In this document: piece by piece, positions 26,542 to 35,013 of the stretch
Position numbering within the stretch: position 1 is the stretch's first letter
Layout of the letters: every line of letters starts with the position of its first letter
NCBI GenBank assembly: GCA_028357285.1
Contig: JAOMWM010000010.1
Span: forward strand, 1 to 41,203
Length of the DNA: 41,203 nt
Direction of reading: 5' to 3'
Source of the DNA: Schleiferiaceae bacterium
GTDB taxonomy: Bacteria; Bacteroidota; Bacteroidia; Flavobacteriales; Schleiferiaceae
Made by a program: the position numbers and the translations under genes
The notes under the pieces: generated by a model
What the model was told of the DNA's origin: nothing
What the model saw: only the letters and a program-made list of their open reading frames with translations
The model's database searches: none

Positions 26542-27557
26542 AATTTAATTTTAGCCTGAGCGCTAGTACTTAACGGTGCATTTACACCTTCAAGATATTG
26601 ATAATAACCGGCGATTCCAATCATCGCAGCATTATCCGTAGTGTACTGAAAAGGAGGGAGATAGATGGAAATATCTGATTGTGCTCCCCATTGCATCAAT
26701 GCCGCTCTTAATCCGCTATTTGCGCTAACACCCCCAGCAATTGCGACATTCTTAATGCCAGTAGATTTCTGAGCAGCTTTTACCTTTTTCATCAAGACTT
26801 TTATAAGTGCCGCCTGATAGCTAGCACAGATATCGTTCAGATGATCATTGATAAAACTAGGATTGGCCTTCATTTCTTTCTGCAAGGCGTAAAGAAAGCT
26901 GGTTTTCATACCGGAAAAACTAAAGTTATAATCGGGTAGATTACTTTCATTAAACTCCATGAATGTTGGATCTCCTTTTGCACTTAATCGGTCTATATAG
27001 GGACCCCCTGGGTAAGGCAGTCCTAAAATTTTAGCTGCCTTATCAAATGCTTCGCCAACCGCATCATCTATCGTTTCACCCAATATTTTCATCTCTTTCG
27101 ATGAAAGTACCTCTATGAGTTGGGTATGCCCTCCGCTCACAGTTAAACAGAGGTAGGGGAAGCTAATGGGTTTTGGATGTGCGTCTTCTATTAGATGCGC
27201 TAAAACATGTGCATGCATGTGGTGCACCGGTATGAGAGGAATGTCTAATGCCAATGCCATACTTTTTGCGAAGGAAGTGCCAACAAGTAAACTACCCAAG
27301 AGCCCGGGACCGTTAGTAAAAGATATAGCGTTCAGTTCTTGAGGACTGATATTTGCTACCTTTAGTGCACGATCGATGACCGGCATGATGTTCTGTTGGT
27401 GTGCCCTCGAAGCTAATTCAGGAACCACCCCTCCGAAAGCTTCATGTACTGCTTGAGAGGCTACCTCATTAGACAACACTTTAGTGCCTAAAAGGACTGA
27501 AGCACTCGTATCGTCGCAAGAACTTTCGATCGCTAATATGTAAGGTGCATTTTGCAT
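26538..27557 (-). CDS. tsaD: tRNA N6-adenosine threonylcarbamoyltransferase TsaD
   Basis: Transfers the threonylcarbamoyl group to A37 of tRNAs, using the adenylate made by the Sua5/TsaC-type enzyme (10647-11597). The 339 residues show the ASKHA signatures ILAIESSCDDTSAS, the metal-binding HHMHAH at 112-117, LCLTVSGGHTQL, DDAVGEAFDKAAKILGLPYPGGP, and NVAIAGGVSANSGLR. Full length. The start codon is fixed by the conserved N-terminus, and it overlaps the start codon of the divergent tamB-like gene in the tetramer CATG. Confidence 0.97.
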   Translation of the reverse strand: MQNAPYILAIESSCDDTSASVLLGTKVLSNEVASQAVHEAFGGVVPELASRAHQQNIMPVIDRALKVANISPQELNAISFTNGPGLLGSLLVGTSFAKSMALALDIPLIPVHHMHAHVLAHLIEDAHPKPISFPYLCLTVSGGHTQLIEVLSSKEMKILGETIDDAVGEAFDKAAKILGLPYPGGPYIDRLSAKGDPTFMEFNESNLPDYNFSFSGMKTSFLYALQKEMKANPSFINDHLNDICASYQAALIKVLMKKVKAAQKSTGIKNVAIAGGVSANSGLRAALMQWGAQSDISIYLPPFQYTTDNAAMIGIAGYYQYLEGVNAPLSTSAQAKIKF

Positions 27558-30500
27558 GAATGAGTCAAAAATACAGCAAAGATTACGTGGACGGGGTAAA
27601 AATATCCGGTTAGGTCTTCTGCTGTTTCTATTGTTGATCGTATTTCCTGCAATTCTTCTACTAAATTCTCTGAACGTTCAACGAAGTCTGTGGCGAAGTT
27701 TTGTCGAGCCTCGACTCTCTGAAATAGGTTTGATCTCTGATTTTCAGGGATTTAAATATAATTTTCCAAATTCTTTTGAATTTAATCCGCTACTATTCTA
27801 TACAGAAGAAGACACCCTTGTTGTCAGTGAAGAAATAGAATTGACTAAAGTTTCATTTTCAAAAGGATGGAGGCTAGCTACCCTTAAATCGTTAGGGTTA
27901 GAAATTAATGTGCCGGCAGTAGAAACGTTCATTAGTAAACTAGAAGCGACTGCATCATCTCAAGATTTTAGATTGTCCGTTGGTGAATTACGATTGCCGA
28001 CAGTGAAGTTGAAAGGTGATACTCTATTATCTGAAATACAATTGAATTGTGACGGCTTACTGTATGATGGCGCACTTACTATTGATAATATTGATTTTAA
28101 AGCACAGTGGGATACGATACCCTTCCTGTTTAGTGCTCAGCAGATTAGATACAGAGAATCTTATACCAGCGGCTCATTCAACCTTGATGTATTGAACTTT
28201 GGTCAAATAGAAGGGGGTGTATCTGGTGCACTCAAAGACTTAAGCGTAAAGGCACGGCTTAGACTAAGGGCAAATAGTCAAATACTTCCCGTTCAAATTG
28301 ATGAATACGATTTACCCCTCGTTTATGATATCGATTTCTTCTGCCATGAACTTGATTCCATTAAAAGTTCGATTGCATTTAAGAGTTCAACAATTGAAGG
28401 CGAAATGTTCTGCACAGGTCGATTGAATCAAGAATTGGCTCTTGGTTTGAATCTTAACCTTCTTGAACCGGCACATAAATATTTACCTAAAGAAATTCCA
28501 GTAGACTTAATACCAAATAAGCTCAATGTAATAGGGCGAATCAATGATTGGAAAAGCAATGACATTCGTATCACAGCCGAATCTAATATCGGTAGTTATA
28601 GTATGAATTTTAATGATTTAGAATCTCCTGTGTATATTAATGCTTCAATAGAAAAAACTAATTTTCAGAGCTTAGAAGCACTTGTAGTTAGGACAGCTAT
28701 AAAGCCAAATATTAGCTCGGTTTTTACAGAGGGTTGGAATGCAACAGGGGTCTTTCCAAAGCTTCAATTTTCCACTCACACGAGTATGGGGCTAAGTTTC
28801 GACCTCTACCACGAAGGGTCTAAGGACTCAATTTGGTTGACGTGCTTAGATACACTTCTTGATTTTGAAGGATATGTGCTTAAGAATGGAGAAGACTATA
28901 CCTCGGTCCTCGATTTGAACGCTGTAGGTTTAGATCTTTTCGATCCATTAGATACTGGTCAGGTAATTAGCGGTTCGTTTGCTGCAGACTTTGAGTCTAG
29001 TTCCACTGGCAAAATTGAAGTTAATAAGCTTTTACTGCAACGCCCAAATGATTCCGTTTTCTTGGATTCATTAGTTGCTGAGCACAGTCTCAAAGAAAGT
29101 GTTAGAACCCTTATTATTCAAAGCGAAGTGGCAAATGGTGAAGTAGTCGGTGATTGGGAGTTTAAAGCCTTACCGAAAATTCTGGAAGTCATGACTTCCT
29201 CTTCATATGATGACGGAACAGTAAAATTATGGCCCAAAGCTGAGTTGCAAGGGTACCTCAGAGTAGGAGAGCTGAATTGGTTGGCGGATCTCTTTCATTT
29301 ACCGCTCGCTGTTGAGTCTGGAAGTACATTAAAATGGGACTACAATGGGATCGAAAAAAATTGGTCTCTTGAAAGTGCCATTCTTTCTGGTGCTTATGGT
29401 TCGTATGCTTTGACGGGTATAGACCTTTCTATTCAACATGAAGGAATTTACTTCGATGCTTTGGTCTCGGTGGATCAAGCGCAAATCGCACAAACCGTGG
29501 TGCGTGAATTTAAAGCGGAGTCGCACGGAAGCGATAGGGTTCGAGACGTATATTTTACAGGGGCTTTAGCCGATAGCATAGCTACCACAGTAGTAGGTAA
29601 ATTCAATTACGTGCCCGGTCGGGCTCTTATAGAAAATACCAGCTTCAACATTGGCTTAGATACATTCTCGCTCGCTTCCAGCGAACCTGTTGAATGGAAT
29701 AAGCATTACATCCAAAGCGATGCATTGGAATTCAAAGGAAGCGGAGGAGCACTGCATCTTGCAGGACGTTTATCACTTTCAGAAGCGCTTAAACACAAAG
29801 GTACTTTTAGCGCAGAATTGAATGCGCGACCTTTAAATTACTTCTTGAGAACACCTGAGGCTGTTCTTGGGGGAGCATATGAATTGGATTTTGAGTTCAG
29901 CGATCATGCAGGATTAGAATGGACTGCAGCGACATCAATTACAGAGCTATCGCTTAACGGTATATCCTATGGTTCATTCAAAGGTCAAATGAGTTATGCC
30001 CCTCAGTATTCAGATGTGTTCATATCAGGAACCTTATTTGACGAATTACAATCTTACGCCACCACTCGAGGTCATTACAACACGGCACAAGATGATTTAG
30101 ATCTGAGTCTAAGTTTGGATGCATTGAACGTAGCATCATTGAATCCATTCTTCGACGGAGCTATAGCGGGTCTCGAGGGTCATCTAGATGGCGGTGTACA
30201 GATTTATGGTCCATTGAACAAATGGAATACGAGGGGAGAGGTTTACTGGAATAACGGCGCCATAGAAATTCCGCTTTTAGGAGCCCAATTTTCTGTGGCC
30301 AAACAGTCTTTAATTACCCTTTCAGACAAAGGATTCAAACTGGACTCCATAAAACTCATATCGATGGAAGATGAGACTCAGGCCTTGTCTTGGGGTGCTA
30401 TTGAGCATCACCAATTGAAAGATTTTGGTCTAGATATTCGATTATCTACCGATAGTTTACTCGCTATGAATAAGGAGCGCAACGCGGAAGATATGTTCTA

Positions 30501-31698
30501 CGGTACCGCTGTAGCAGCTGGAGAGATGCATCTGACAGGACCAGTGGAACAACTACAACTAACCGTTCAAGCAACTACGAAAGAGGGTACATTACTCAAA
30601 ATACCGCTTGATAATCCCACAGCGGTTGAATTGCCTGGATTTATTCGTTTTGTAGATTCTGAATTACCACGAGTATCTTTAAAATCGATCGAGGATGAAC
30701 GCGATTTTTTCGGCGCGGATTTAGGATTAGAGGTAACTGAAGTGGCTAAAATTGAATTGGTCTTAGATGAAGTACTCGGAGACATTATTCGTGCGCAAGG
30801 AAGTGGGTCTATGCGACTAAAAATACTCGAAGATGAAAGTGTTGAGCTCTATGGCGTCTATACTGTTACAGAAGGGGATTATCTATTTACGCTCCAAAAT
30901 ATTATTAATAAACAGTTTAATCTGTTGCCAGGCGGGACCATAGCATGGAGTGGCGATGTATATCAAGCCGAATTAGATTTAAAGGCCGTATACCGTGTCC
31001 AAACGGATCTCACTGGGTTAGTTAGCAGTGCGAATTACAACAATGAAAAGGTCCCAGTAGACCTTATCATTTCGCTTTCTGGTCCGCTTCTGTCGCCTGA
31101 AATAGGTTTTGAAATAGATTTACCGGATAGTCCATCTTCCTATCAACAGGAATTGAACCGGCACTTTTTAAATGAAGAGGCCTTACATTATCAAGCGTTT
31201 TCATTGCTCATGTTGGGCGATTTCTTTCAGCAAAACTTAGGAGTTCAAGAGAGCATTAACTTTGAATCCTCCCTAGGCAACACTACATCGGAATTATTGG
31301 TTAGTGAGTTCGGCAGTTGGTTGGCCGCGGGTATAGGAAATTATGTGACCGTAGATTTTGACTATACCACAGGAGCTAATCCGCTGACCAATTTCGGGAG
31401 TCAAGGAGACAACTTAAATTTAAACGTTTCAAAGAACTTCTTTGACGGTAAATTAAAATTGAAGTCCTCCTTTGACGTACCCCTAGGACAAGAGCAGGCT
31501 TCGACTTTATTGCTCGGCGATACGGAAGTATCCTTAGACCTTTCGAAACAAGGTACCGTTGTACTTAAAGCATTCAACAGAAGTAATAGGAACGATCCTC
31601 TTCTCCAATCCACAGGGCCTTATACGCAGGGCGTTGGTATCCAATTCAAAAAGGATTTCGATCGTGTAACTAAATCTTCTAAGACTGACCTTCAATAA
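27556..31698 (+). CDS. tamB: TamB-like translocation and assembly module protein
   Basis: A very long (1380-residue) envelope protein. A basic N-terminus is followed by one membrane anchor (about 17-38; LGLLLFLLLIVFPAILLLNS). A repetitive beta-rich region of about 900 residues comes next, like the beta-taco groove of AsmA/TamB proteins, thought to ferry lipids or outer-membrane proteins. The C-terminal TamB (DUF490) domain (about 950-1370) contains the recognisable stretches VYTVTEGDYLFTLQNIINKQF and NYNNEKVPVDLIISLSGPLLSPE, then a terminal barrel-like segment ending IQFKKDFDR. Its ATG shares bases with the tsaD ATG, and its 3' end overlaps the convergent nucleotidyltransferase gene by 20 bp. 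Confidence 0.9.
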   Translation: MNESKIQQRLRGRGKNIRLGLLLFLLLIVFPAILLLNSLNVQRSLWRSFVEPRLSEIGLISDFQGFKYNFPNSFEFNPLLFYTEEDTLVVSEEIELTKVSFSKGWRLATLKSLGLEINVPAVETFISKLEATASSQDFRLSVGELRLPTVKLKGDTLLSEIQLNCDGLLYDGALTIDNIDFKAQWDTIPFLFSAQQIRYRESYTSGSFNLDVLNFGQIEGGVSGALKDLSVKARLRLRANSQILPVQIDEYDLPLVYDIDFFCHELDSIKSSIAFKSSTIEGEMFCTGRLNQELALGLNLNLLEPAHKYLPKEIPVDLIPNKLNVIGRINDWKSNDIRITAESNIGSYSMNFNDLESPVYINASIEKTNFQSLEALVVRTAIKPNISSVFTEGWNATGVFPKLQFSTHTSMGLSFDLYHEGSKDSIWLTCLDTLLDFEGYVLKNGEDYTSVLDLNAVGLDLFDPLDTGQVISGSFAADFESSSTGKIEVNKLLLQRPNDSVFLDSLVAEHSLKESVRTLIIQSEVANGEVVGDWEFKALPKILEVMTSSSYDDGTVKLWPKAELQGYLRVGELNWLADLFHLPLAVESGSTLKWDYNGIEKNWSLESAILSGAYGSYALTGIDLSIQHEGIYFDALVSVDQAQIAQTVVREFKAESHGSDRVRDVYFTGALADSIATTVVGKFNYVPGRALIENTSFNIGLDTFSLASSEPVEWNKHYIQSDALEFKGSGGALHLAGRLSLSEALKHKGTFSAELNARPLNYFLRTPEAVLGGAYELDFEFSDHAGLEWTAATSITELSLNGISYGSFKGQMSYAPQYSDVFISGTLFDELQSYATTRGHYNTAQDDLDLSLSLDALNVASLNPFFDGAIAGLEGHLDGGVQIYGPLNKWNTRGEVYWNNGAIEIPLLGAQFSVAKQSLITLSDKGFKLDSIKLISMEDETQALSWGAIEHHQLKDFGLDIRLSTDSLLAMNKERNAEDMFYGTAVAAGEMHLTGPVEQLQLTVQATTKEGTLLKIPLDNPTAVELPGFIRFVDSELPRVSLKSIEDERDFFGADLGLEVTEVAKIELVLDEVLGDIIRAQGSGSMRLKILEDESVELYGVYTVTEGDYLFTLQNIINKQFNLLPGGTIAWSGDVYQAELDLKAVYRVQTDLTGLVSSANYNNEKVPVDLIISLSGPLLSPEIGFEIDLPDSPSSYQQELNRHFLNEEALHYQAFSLLMLGDFFQQNLGVQESINFESSLGNTTSELLVSEFGSWLAAGIGNYVTVDFDYTTGANPLTNFGSQGDNLNLNVSKNFFDGKLKLKSSFDVPLGQEQASTLLLGDTEVSLDLSKQGTVVLKAFNRSNRNDPLLQSTGPYTQGVGIQFKKDFDRVTKSSKTDLQ

Positions 31699-32971
31699 GG
31701 TCTACGGCGGCTACTAAATCCTTTACGTAATGCATCGGTACCTCAGTATGCGGTTTTAACCCGTGACCTGTTTTTACGCGAATGGTTTCCACGCCTGCTC
31801 GAGCCCCTGCCTCTATGTCTCTGGGACTATCACCTACAAGGTAACTTTTGGTCAAGTCAATATTGAATCGATCTGCGGCCTCTAGGAGCATTCCTGGCTT
31901 AGGTTTGCGACAACTGCATTCAACCTTATACTCTTTAATCTCACCTTCATAGCCACTGTGCGGGTGATGGGGGCAAAAATATATGGCCTCAACAAATGCG
32001 CCTTCTTGTCCTAATTCTGTCTCCATTTTTTTATGGATTTCATCCAGCGTAGCGATAGAACAAAGTCCTCTCGCAATCACACTTTGATTAGTAACCACTA
32101 CGACTAAGAAACCCATTTTATTCAATCTTCGGATGCTTGAAGCTGCATAGGGGTATAATTCCAAATCTTCCGGACGGTCAATAAGGTCAGTGTCGATATT
32201 AATGACGCCATCTCGATCAAGAAAAACGCAACGTTGCTCATGGTTTAGGTTCCTTGCTGCAACCTTTCCGCTTTTTAAAGCTTCTTCAACCTTTTTTAAT
32301 CGGTACGGCGTACCCATGTCTTTTAGGTACTCAGGGGTATTGTACGCGAACACATTTAATTTTGCATGAAGGGTAGGGAAGATGTCTTTTCCAAAGTCCG
32401 CTTTTACGCCAGTTGCCAAATGTTCAAGTACAACAGGGTTAAAAACATATGCCGCTGCATTCACTAGATTCCTGTAGCGCAAACCTTCTGGATGCGGTTT
32501 AGCATAGAAAGCGGTTACTCGATCCTCCCCATCTACTGCTAATAAATCGCTATCGTACGGGTGATCATTAGGATGCACAACTAAAGTGGCATCTGCGTTC
32601 TTGTTTTTATGGAAGGTAATAAGACGATTGAGATCCATATTCATCATAACATCGCCATAGAGTACTAAAAAGGGTTCTTGTAGATGCTGCTCTATAGCTT
32701 TCACGCCGCCAACGGTCCCTAAGGGCTGTTGCTCGATATAATAATTGATTTCAATTCCTAATTCCTCACCGTTAGCGAAATAGGCCTCTATGTGCTCGTA
32801 TAGGTGGTTCACAATAAGCCATACCTTAGTAAAGCCATGTTCCTTTAATAATTCTATCTGATAGGCTAAAAGTGGCTTGTCTAAGACAGGCATCATAGGC
32901 TTAGGTACATCTGATCTGATCTCAGCAAGTCGAGTTCCCTTTCCTCCAGCAAGAATTACGGCTGTTTTCAT
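31679..32971 (-). CDS. Fused sugar-1-phosphate nucleotidyltransferase / HAD-IIIA phosphatase (HddC-GmhB-like)
   Basis: A 430-residue two-domain enzyme. Residues 1 to about 235 are a nucleotidyltransferase with AVILAGGKGTRL, the DVPKPMMPVLDKPLL signature and VLYGDVMM. Residues about 246-430 are a GmhB-type HAD phosphatase with the nucleophile pair Asp252/Asp254 (FLDRDGVIN), VVTNQS, the zinc loop from CPHHPH to CSCRKPKPG, and LVGDSPRDIEAG. The two activities match consecutive steps of D-glycero-D-manno-heptose activation (bisphosphate phosphatase, then nucleotide transfer). The heptose substrate is inferred; other hexose phosphates are possible. No other heptose gene is present here. Confidence 0.88.
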   Translation of the reverse strand: MKTAVILAGGKGTRLAEIRSDVPKPMMPVLDKPLLAYQIELLKEHGFTKVWLIVNHLYEHIEAYFANGEELGIEINYYIEQQPLGTVGGVKAIEQHLQEPFLVLYGDVMMNMDLNRLITFHKNKNADATLVVHPNDHPYDSDLLAVDGEDRVTAFYAKPHPEGLRYRNLVNAAAYVFNPVVLEHLATGVKADFGKDIFPTLHAKLNVFAYNTPEYLKDMGTPYRLKKVEEALKSGKVAARNLNHEQRCVFLDRDGVINIDTDLIDRPEDLELYPYAASSIRRLNKMGFLVVVVTNQSVIARGLCSIATLDEIHKKMETELGQEGAFVEAIYFCPHHPHSGYEGEIKEYKVECSCRKPKPGMLLEAADRFNIDLTKSYLVGDSPRDIEAGARAGVETIRVKTGHGLKPHTEVPMHYVKDLVAAVDLIEGQS

Positions 32972-32987
32972 TTTGTCATATTTGCCT

Positions 32988-32995
32988 CAAACCTA
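32988..32995 (-). promoter_or_regulatory. Putative -7 element for the nucleotidyltransferase-phosphatase gene
   Basis: The minus strand reads TAGGTTTG here, an exact TAnnTTTG match 16 bp upstream of the ATG at 32971. No convincing TTG at the -33 position was found. Confidence 0.4.
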
Positions 32996-33066
32996 AGAAA
33001 CTACATTGGGCTTTTTTCGAAAGATTCAGAAAGTTTCGAAAAGACAAGTTTTTTTTGCTCAAAGGT

Positions 33067-33097
33067 GTTGTAGATTTCAAAAACGCTATTACATTTG
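33067..33097 (+). promoter_or_regulatory. Promoter of tRNA-Asp
   Basis: GTTG at 33067-33070, a 19 bp spacer, and TACATTTG at 33090-33097 match the Bacteroidota -33/-7 promoter with ideal spacing. Initiation would fall near 33102, about 14 nt before the mature tRNA 5' end. Confidence 0.8.
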
Positions 33098-33115
33098 CAA
33101 CCCATTGAGGAACAC

Positions 33116-33192
33116 GGTCCGGTAGTTCAGTTGGTTAGAATACAAGCCTGTCACGCTTGGGGTCGCGAGTTCGAGTCTCGTCCGGATCGCCA
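33116..33192 (+). tRNA. tRNA-Asp (anticodon GTC)
   Basis: A full cloverleaf: acceptor GGTCCGG pairing with CCGGATC (one G-U pair), a D-arm with the usual AGTTCAGTTGGTTAGA, and anticodon stem CAAGC/GCTTG with loop CTGTCAC and anticodon GTC at 33150-33152. The T-arm is GCGAGTTCGAGTCTCGT, the discriminator base is G at 33189 (an aspartate identity element), and CCA is encoded at 33190-33192. It is a single tRNA with its own promoter and terminator. The GUC anticodon is a known site for queuosine, whose precursor enzyme QueE is encoded in this window. Confidence 0.97.
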
Positions 33193-33200
33193 ACAAAAAA

Positions 33201-33230
33201 AGCCCTTAGAGCATCGCTCTAAGGGCTTTT
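33201..33230. terminator. Bidirectional terminator after tRNA-Asp
   Basis: A 12 bp perfect stem (AGCCCTTAGAGC and its complement) with an ATC loop, preceded by an A run and followed by TTTTCTTT. It ends the tRNA transcript and can also end the convergent cysteine-rich gene on the minus strand. Confidence 0.9.
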
Positions 33231-33248
33231 CTTTGTCTTTAGAATCGT

Positions 33249-33674
33249 TCATCGTTTTCTTTTCGGTTTATTTCCTCGGCTCTTGTGCAACTCACAATAG
33301 CGATGGTCAGCCAACGCTTCACGTTCACACTTTGCTCCAGTCTTTGTTTTGAAAACACATTTCCTAAAAGCTTTCGGTCTAGATTCAACACATTTAGTGC
33401 GCAGAAACGGCAGGGCACTTGCGCGATCTGGTAAACAGACGGAACAGGGCAGAAGACCACGGTTTAATGCTTGACGCTCATCTATCTTTATCTGGCCATT
33501 TTTTAAATACCTACAACCGTCTACATGGTAGCGCGCGCCGGATGGATTGATCCCCCGAGTAGAGAAAACAACGATTTCTTCCACAACAGCGGAGTCACTA
33601 GCCTCTTGCGCATTAACTTTAATGCCCAATACACTAAGCAAGACCAATACCCCTATGATTCTTCGAAACTTCAT
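33249..33674 (-). CDS. Small secreted protein with two putative zinc-binding clusters
   Basis: Not assigned to a characterised family. The 141-residue product (ATG at 33674, or 147 residues from 33692) has a signal peptide (MKFRRIIGVLVLLSVLGIKVNAQ). It then has a YHVDGCRYLKNG...PCSVC segment that resembles the YHxxxCxxL...PCxxC motif seen beside secreted nuclease-like domains. The C-terminal segment, CVFKTKTGAKCEREA...YCELH, has the C-x8-C...C-x2-H spacing of a small zinc knuckle like those in DUF5763-type proteins. The tail is strongly basic (KSRGNKPKRKR). Function unknown; nucleic-acid or metal binding outside the cytoplasm is a guess from composition. Its 5' end overlaps the divergent gene by 20 bp. 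Confidence 0.7.
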   Translation of the reverse strand: MKFRRIIGVLVLLSVLGIKVNAQEASDSAVVEEIVVFSTRGINPSGARYHVDGCRYLKNGQIKIDERQALNRGLLPCSVCLPDRASALPFLRTKCVESRPKAFRKCVFKTKTGAKCEREALADHRYCELHKSRGNKPKRKR

Positions 33675-35013
33675 AAGAGCAAAGCTATTCATTCTGTTTT
33701 TTGCCTGCGAATTTTTGACTGGATTCTCTCAATCCACGAGTATTGATTTTGATTATCTACAAGTCATAGAGGCGCGAAAGGGCCCCATTGGTTTTATAGG
33801 TACCTCTGCAAATTATCATATTGGCGGTGGATCTTCCTATTTTGGAATTCGATTGAACAATGCTGCCGCGGGCAGTAGAGCAGGGTATTACACATTTGGT
33901 TACCAGGCTGGTACTAGATTTTTAGTGTCGGAAGCGCTGAGTATACACCCTAAACTGATGTTCACCACCGGTGGTGGCGCTGAAAGTAACGATGGATCCG
34001 GTGGATTTTTAACCCCCGCACTGCTATTAGATTATGCCACGGACCAATTCAATTTAGGATTCGGGGGACAATACAGCTACGTCAGCACAGGCATTATTCA
34101 GGGTTGGAGCCCTATGGTGAGCTTAAGTTTTAGACAAGATTTTAGTCGCAAGCCATACACCGTGGCTGAGGCACAAATTTTCACCAATGCCATGTATTCT
34201 GTTTGGAATGAACACAACAGGAATACGGGATTCGTAGGTGTCGGCGGCAGGCTATTCGATAACCTCACATATAAAAGTGTCTATCTAACTGCGGCCGTTA
34301 CTGATTTAGGCGGCTACATGGATGTGTATGGCGGTTATGGCTTATATCAAGACATCGGGAAGTTCAGAGCATTGGCAGAAATCAACTTAGGAACGGGCGG
34401 TGGCGGTCGTGCTCCTGCAGGTGGAGGCGTATTAACCGGGGTACAAGGTGAGTTACAATGGCATCATAAAGGAAAGTTCATAGGGCTCAGTTCTGGTGTT
34501 TTAAAATGGGTTGATGGTCCATTTTATTTTGGCTTTACCGGTTTGCATACCGGAATAGACTTCAAGTATACTTCTACACAACACGAGAATGGATTTTTAC
34601 CGATGAATCTGAGCATAGAAAACGGTATTCGTACCTACATCGGTGCCTCCGGATTTTCGAATTTAGGGGTGGCATTTAGATTATATAAATTCGGTATACT
34701 CCAACTACGAGGCGAAAGCTACTGGGCCTTTACAGACGGTAGAGGTGCTTATGCGGAAGGTTTGTTTGGCTTGCGCCTTCAGCCGAATATTTGGTTCATC
34801 GAAACGCAGGTGGGCGCCGGAGCAGGTGGCGGGATTAACCTATGGGGGGCAGCTGCGCTCGCTTTTATTAATGCGGGGTTTGAAATACCTGTAAACGATT
34901 ATTGGGATGTAACAGGCCGCGGTATTTACAACGTGTATTCTTCCCAGGCATTTCCTACTTACGGTTGGCAATTGGGCATGACCTTCAATATTCCTTTTAA
35001 CACCCAATTTTGA
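33655..35013 (+). CDS. Glycine-rich outer-membrane-like protein, paralogue 1 (unrecognised family)
   Basis: I do not recognise this 452-residue protein. The ATG at 33655 gives a signal-peptide-like start (FIRAKLFILFFACEFLTGFSQ); an upstream in-frame extension would be antisense to the cysteine-rich gene. The body is a succession of alternating beta strands rich in Gly, Tyr and Phe, like an outer-membrane barrel. Three glycine-rich turns occur at about 104-117 (TTGGGAESNDGSGG), 244-260 (NLGTGGGGRAPAGGG) and 386-401 (VGAGAGGGINLWGAAA), spaced about 141 residues, so the protein appears internally triplicated. GAYAEGLF (364-371) recurs in the next gene. The final residues (GMTFNIPFNTQF) look like a terminal barrel strand. 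The next gene overlaps by one base (TGATG). Confidence 0.75.
   Translation: MILRNFIRAKLFILFFACEFLTGFSQSTSIDFDYLQVIEARKGPIGFIGTSANYHIGGGSSYFGIRLNNAAAGSRAGYYTFGYQAGTRFLVSEALSIHPKLMFTTGGGAESNDGSGGFLTPALLLDYATDQFNLGFGGQYSYVSTGIIQGWSPMVSLSFRQDFSRKPYTVAEAQIFTNAMYSVWNEHNRNTGFVGVGGRLFDNLTYKSVYLTAAVTDLGGYMDVYGGYGLYQDIGKFRALAEINLGTGGGGRAPAGGGVLTGVQGELQWHHKGKFIGLSSGVLKWVDGPFYFGFTGLHTGIDFKYTSTQHENGFLPMNLSIENGIRTYIGASGFSNLGVAFRLYKFGILQLRGESYWAFTDGRGAYAEGLFGLRLQPNIWFIETQVGAGAGGGINLWGAAALAFINAGFEIPVNDYWDVTGRGIYNVYSSQAFPTYGWQLGMTFNIPFNTQF

Noticed and set aside
33095-33352. 85-codon open frame across the tRNA-Asp gene
   Set aside because: It runs through the tRNA and its terminator hairpin; the peptide is a by-product of those sequences with no family features.
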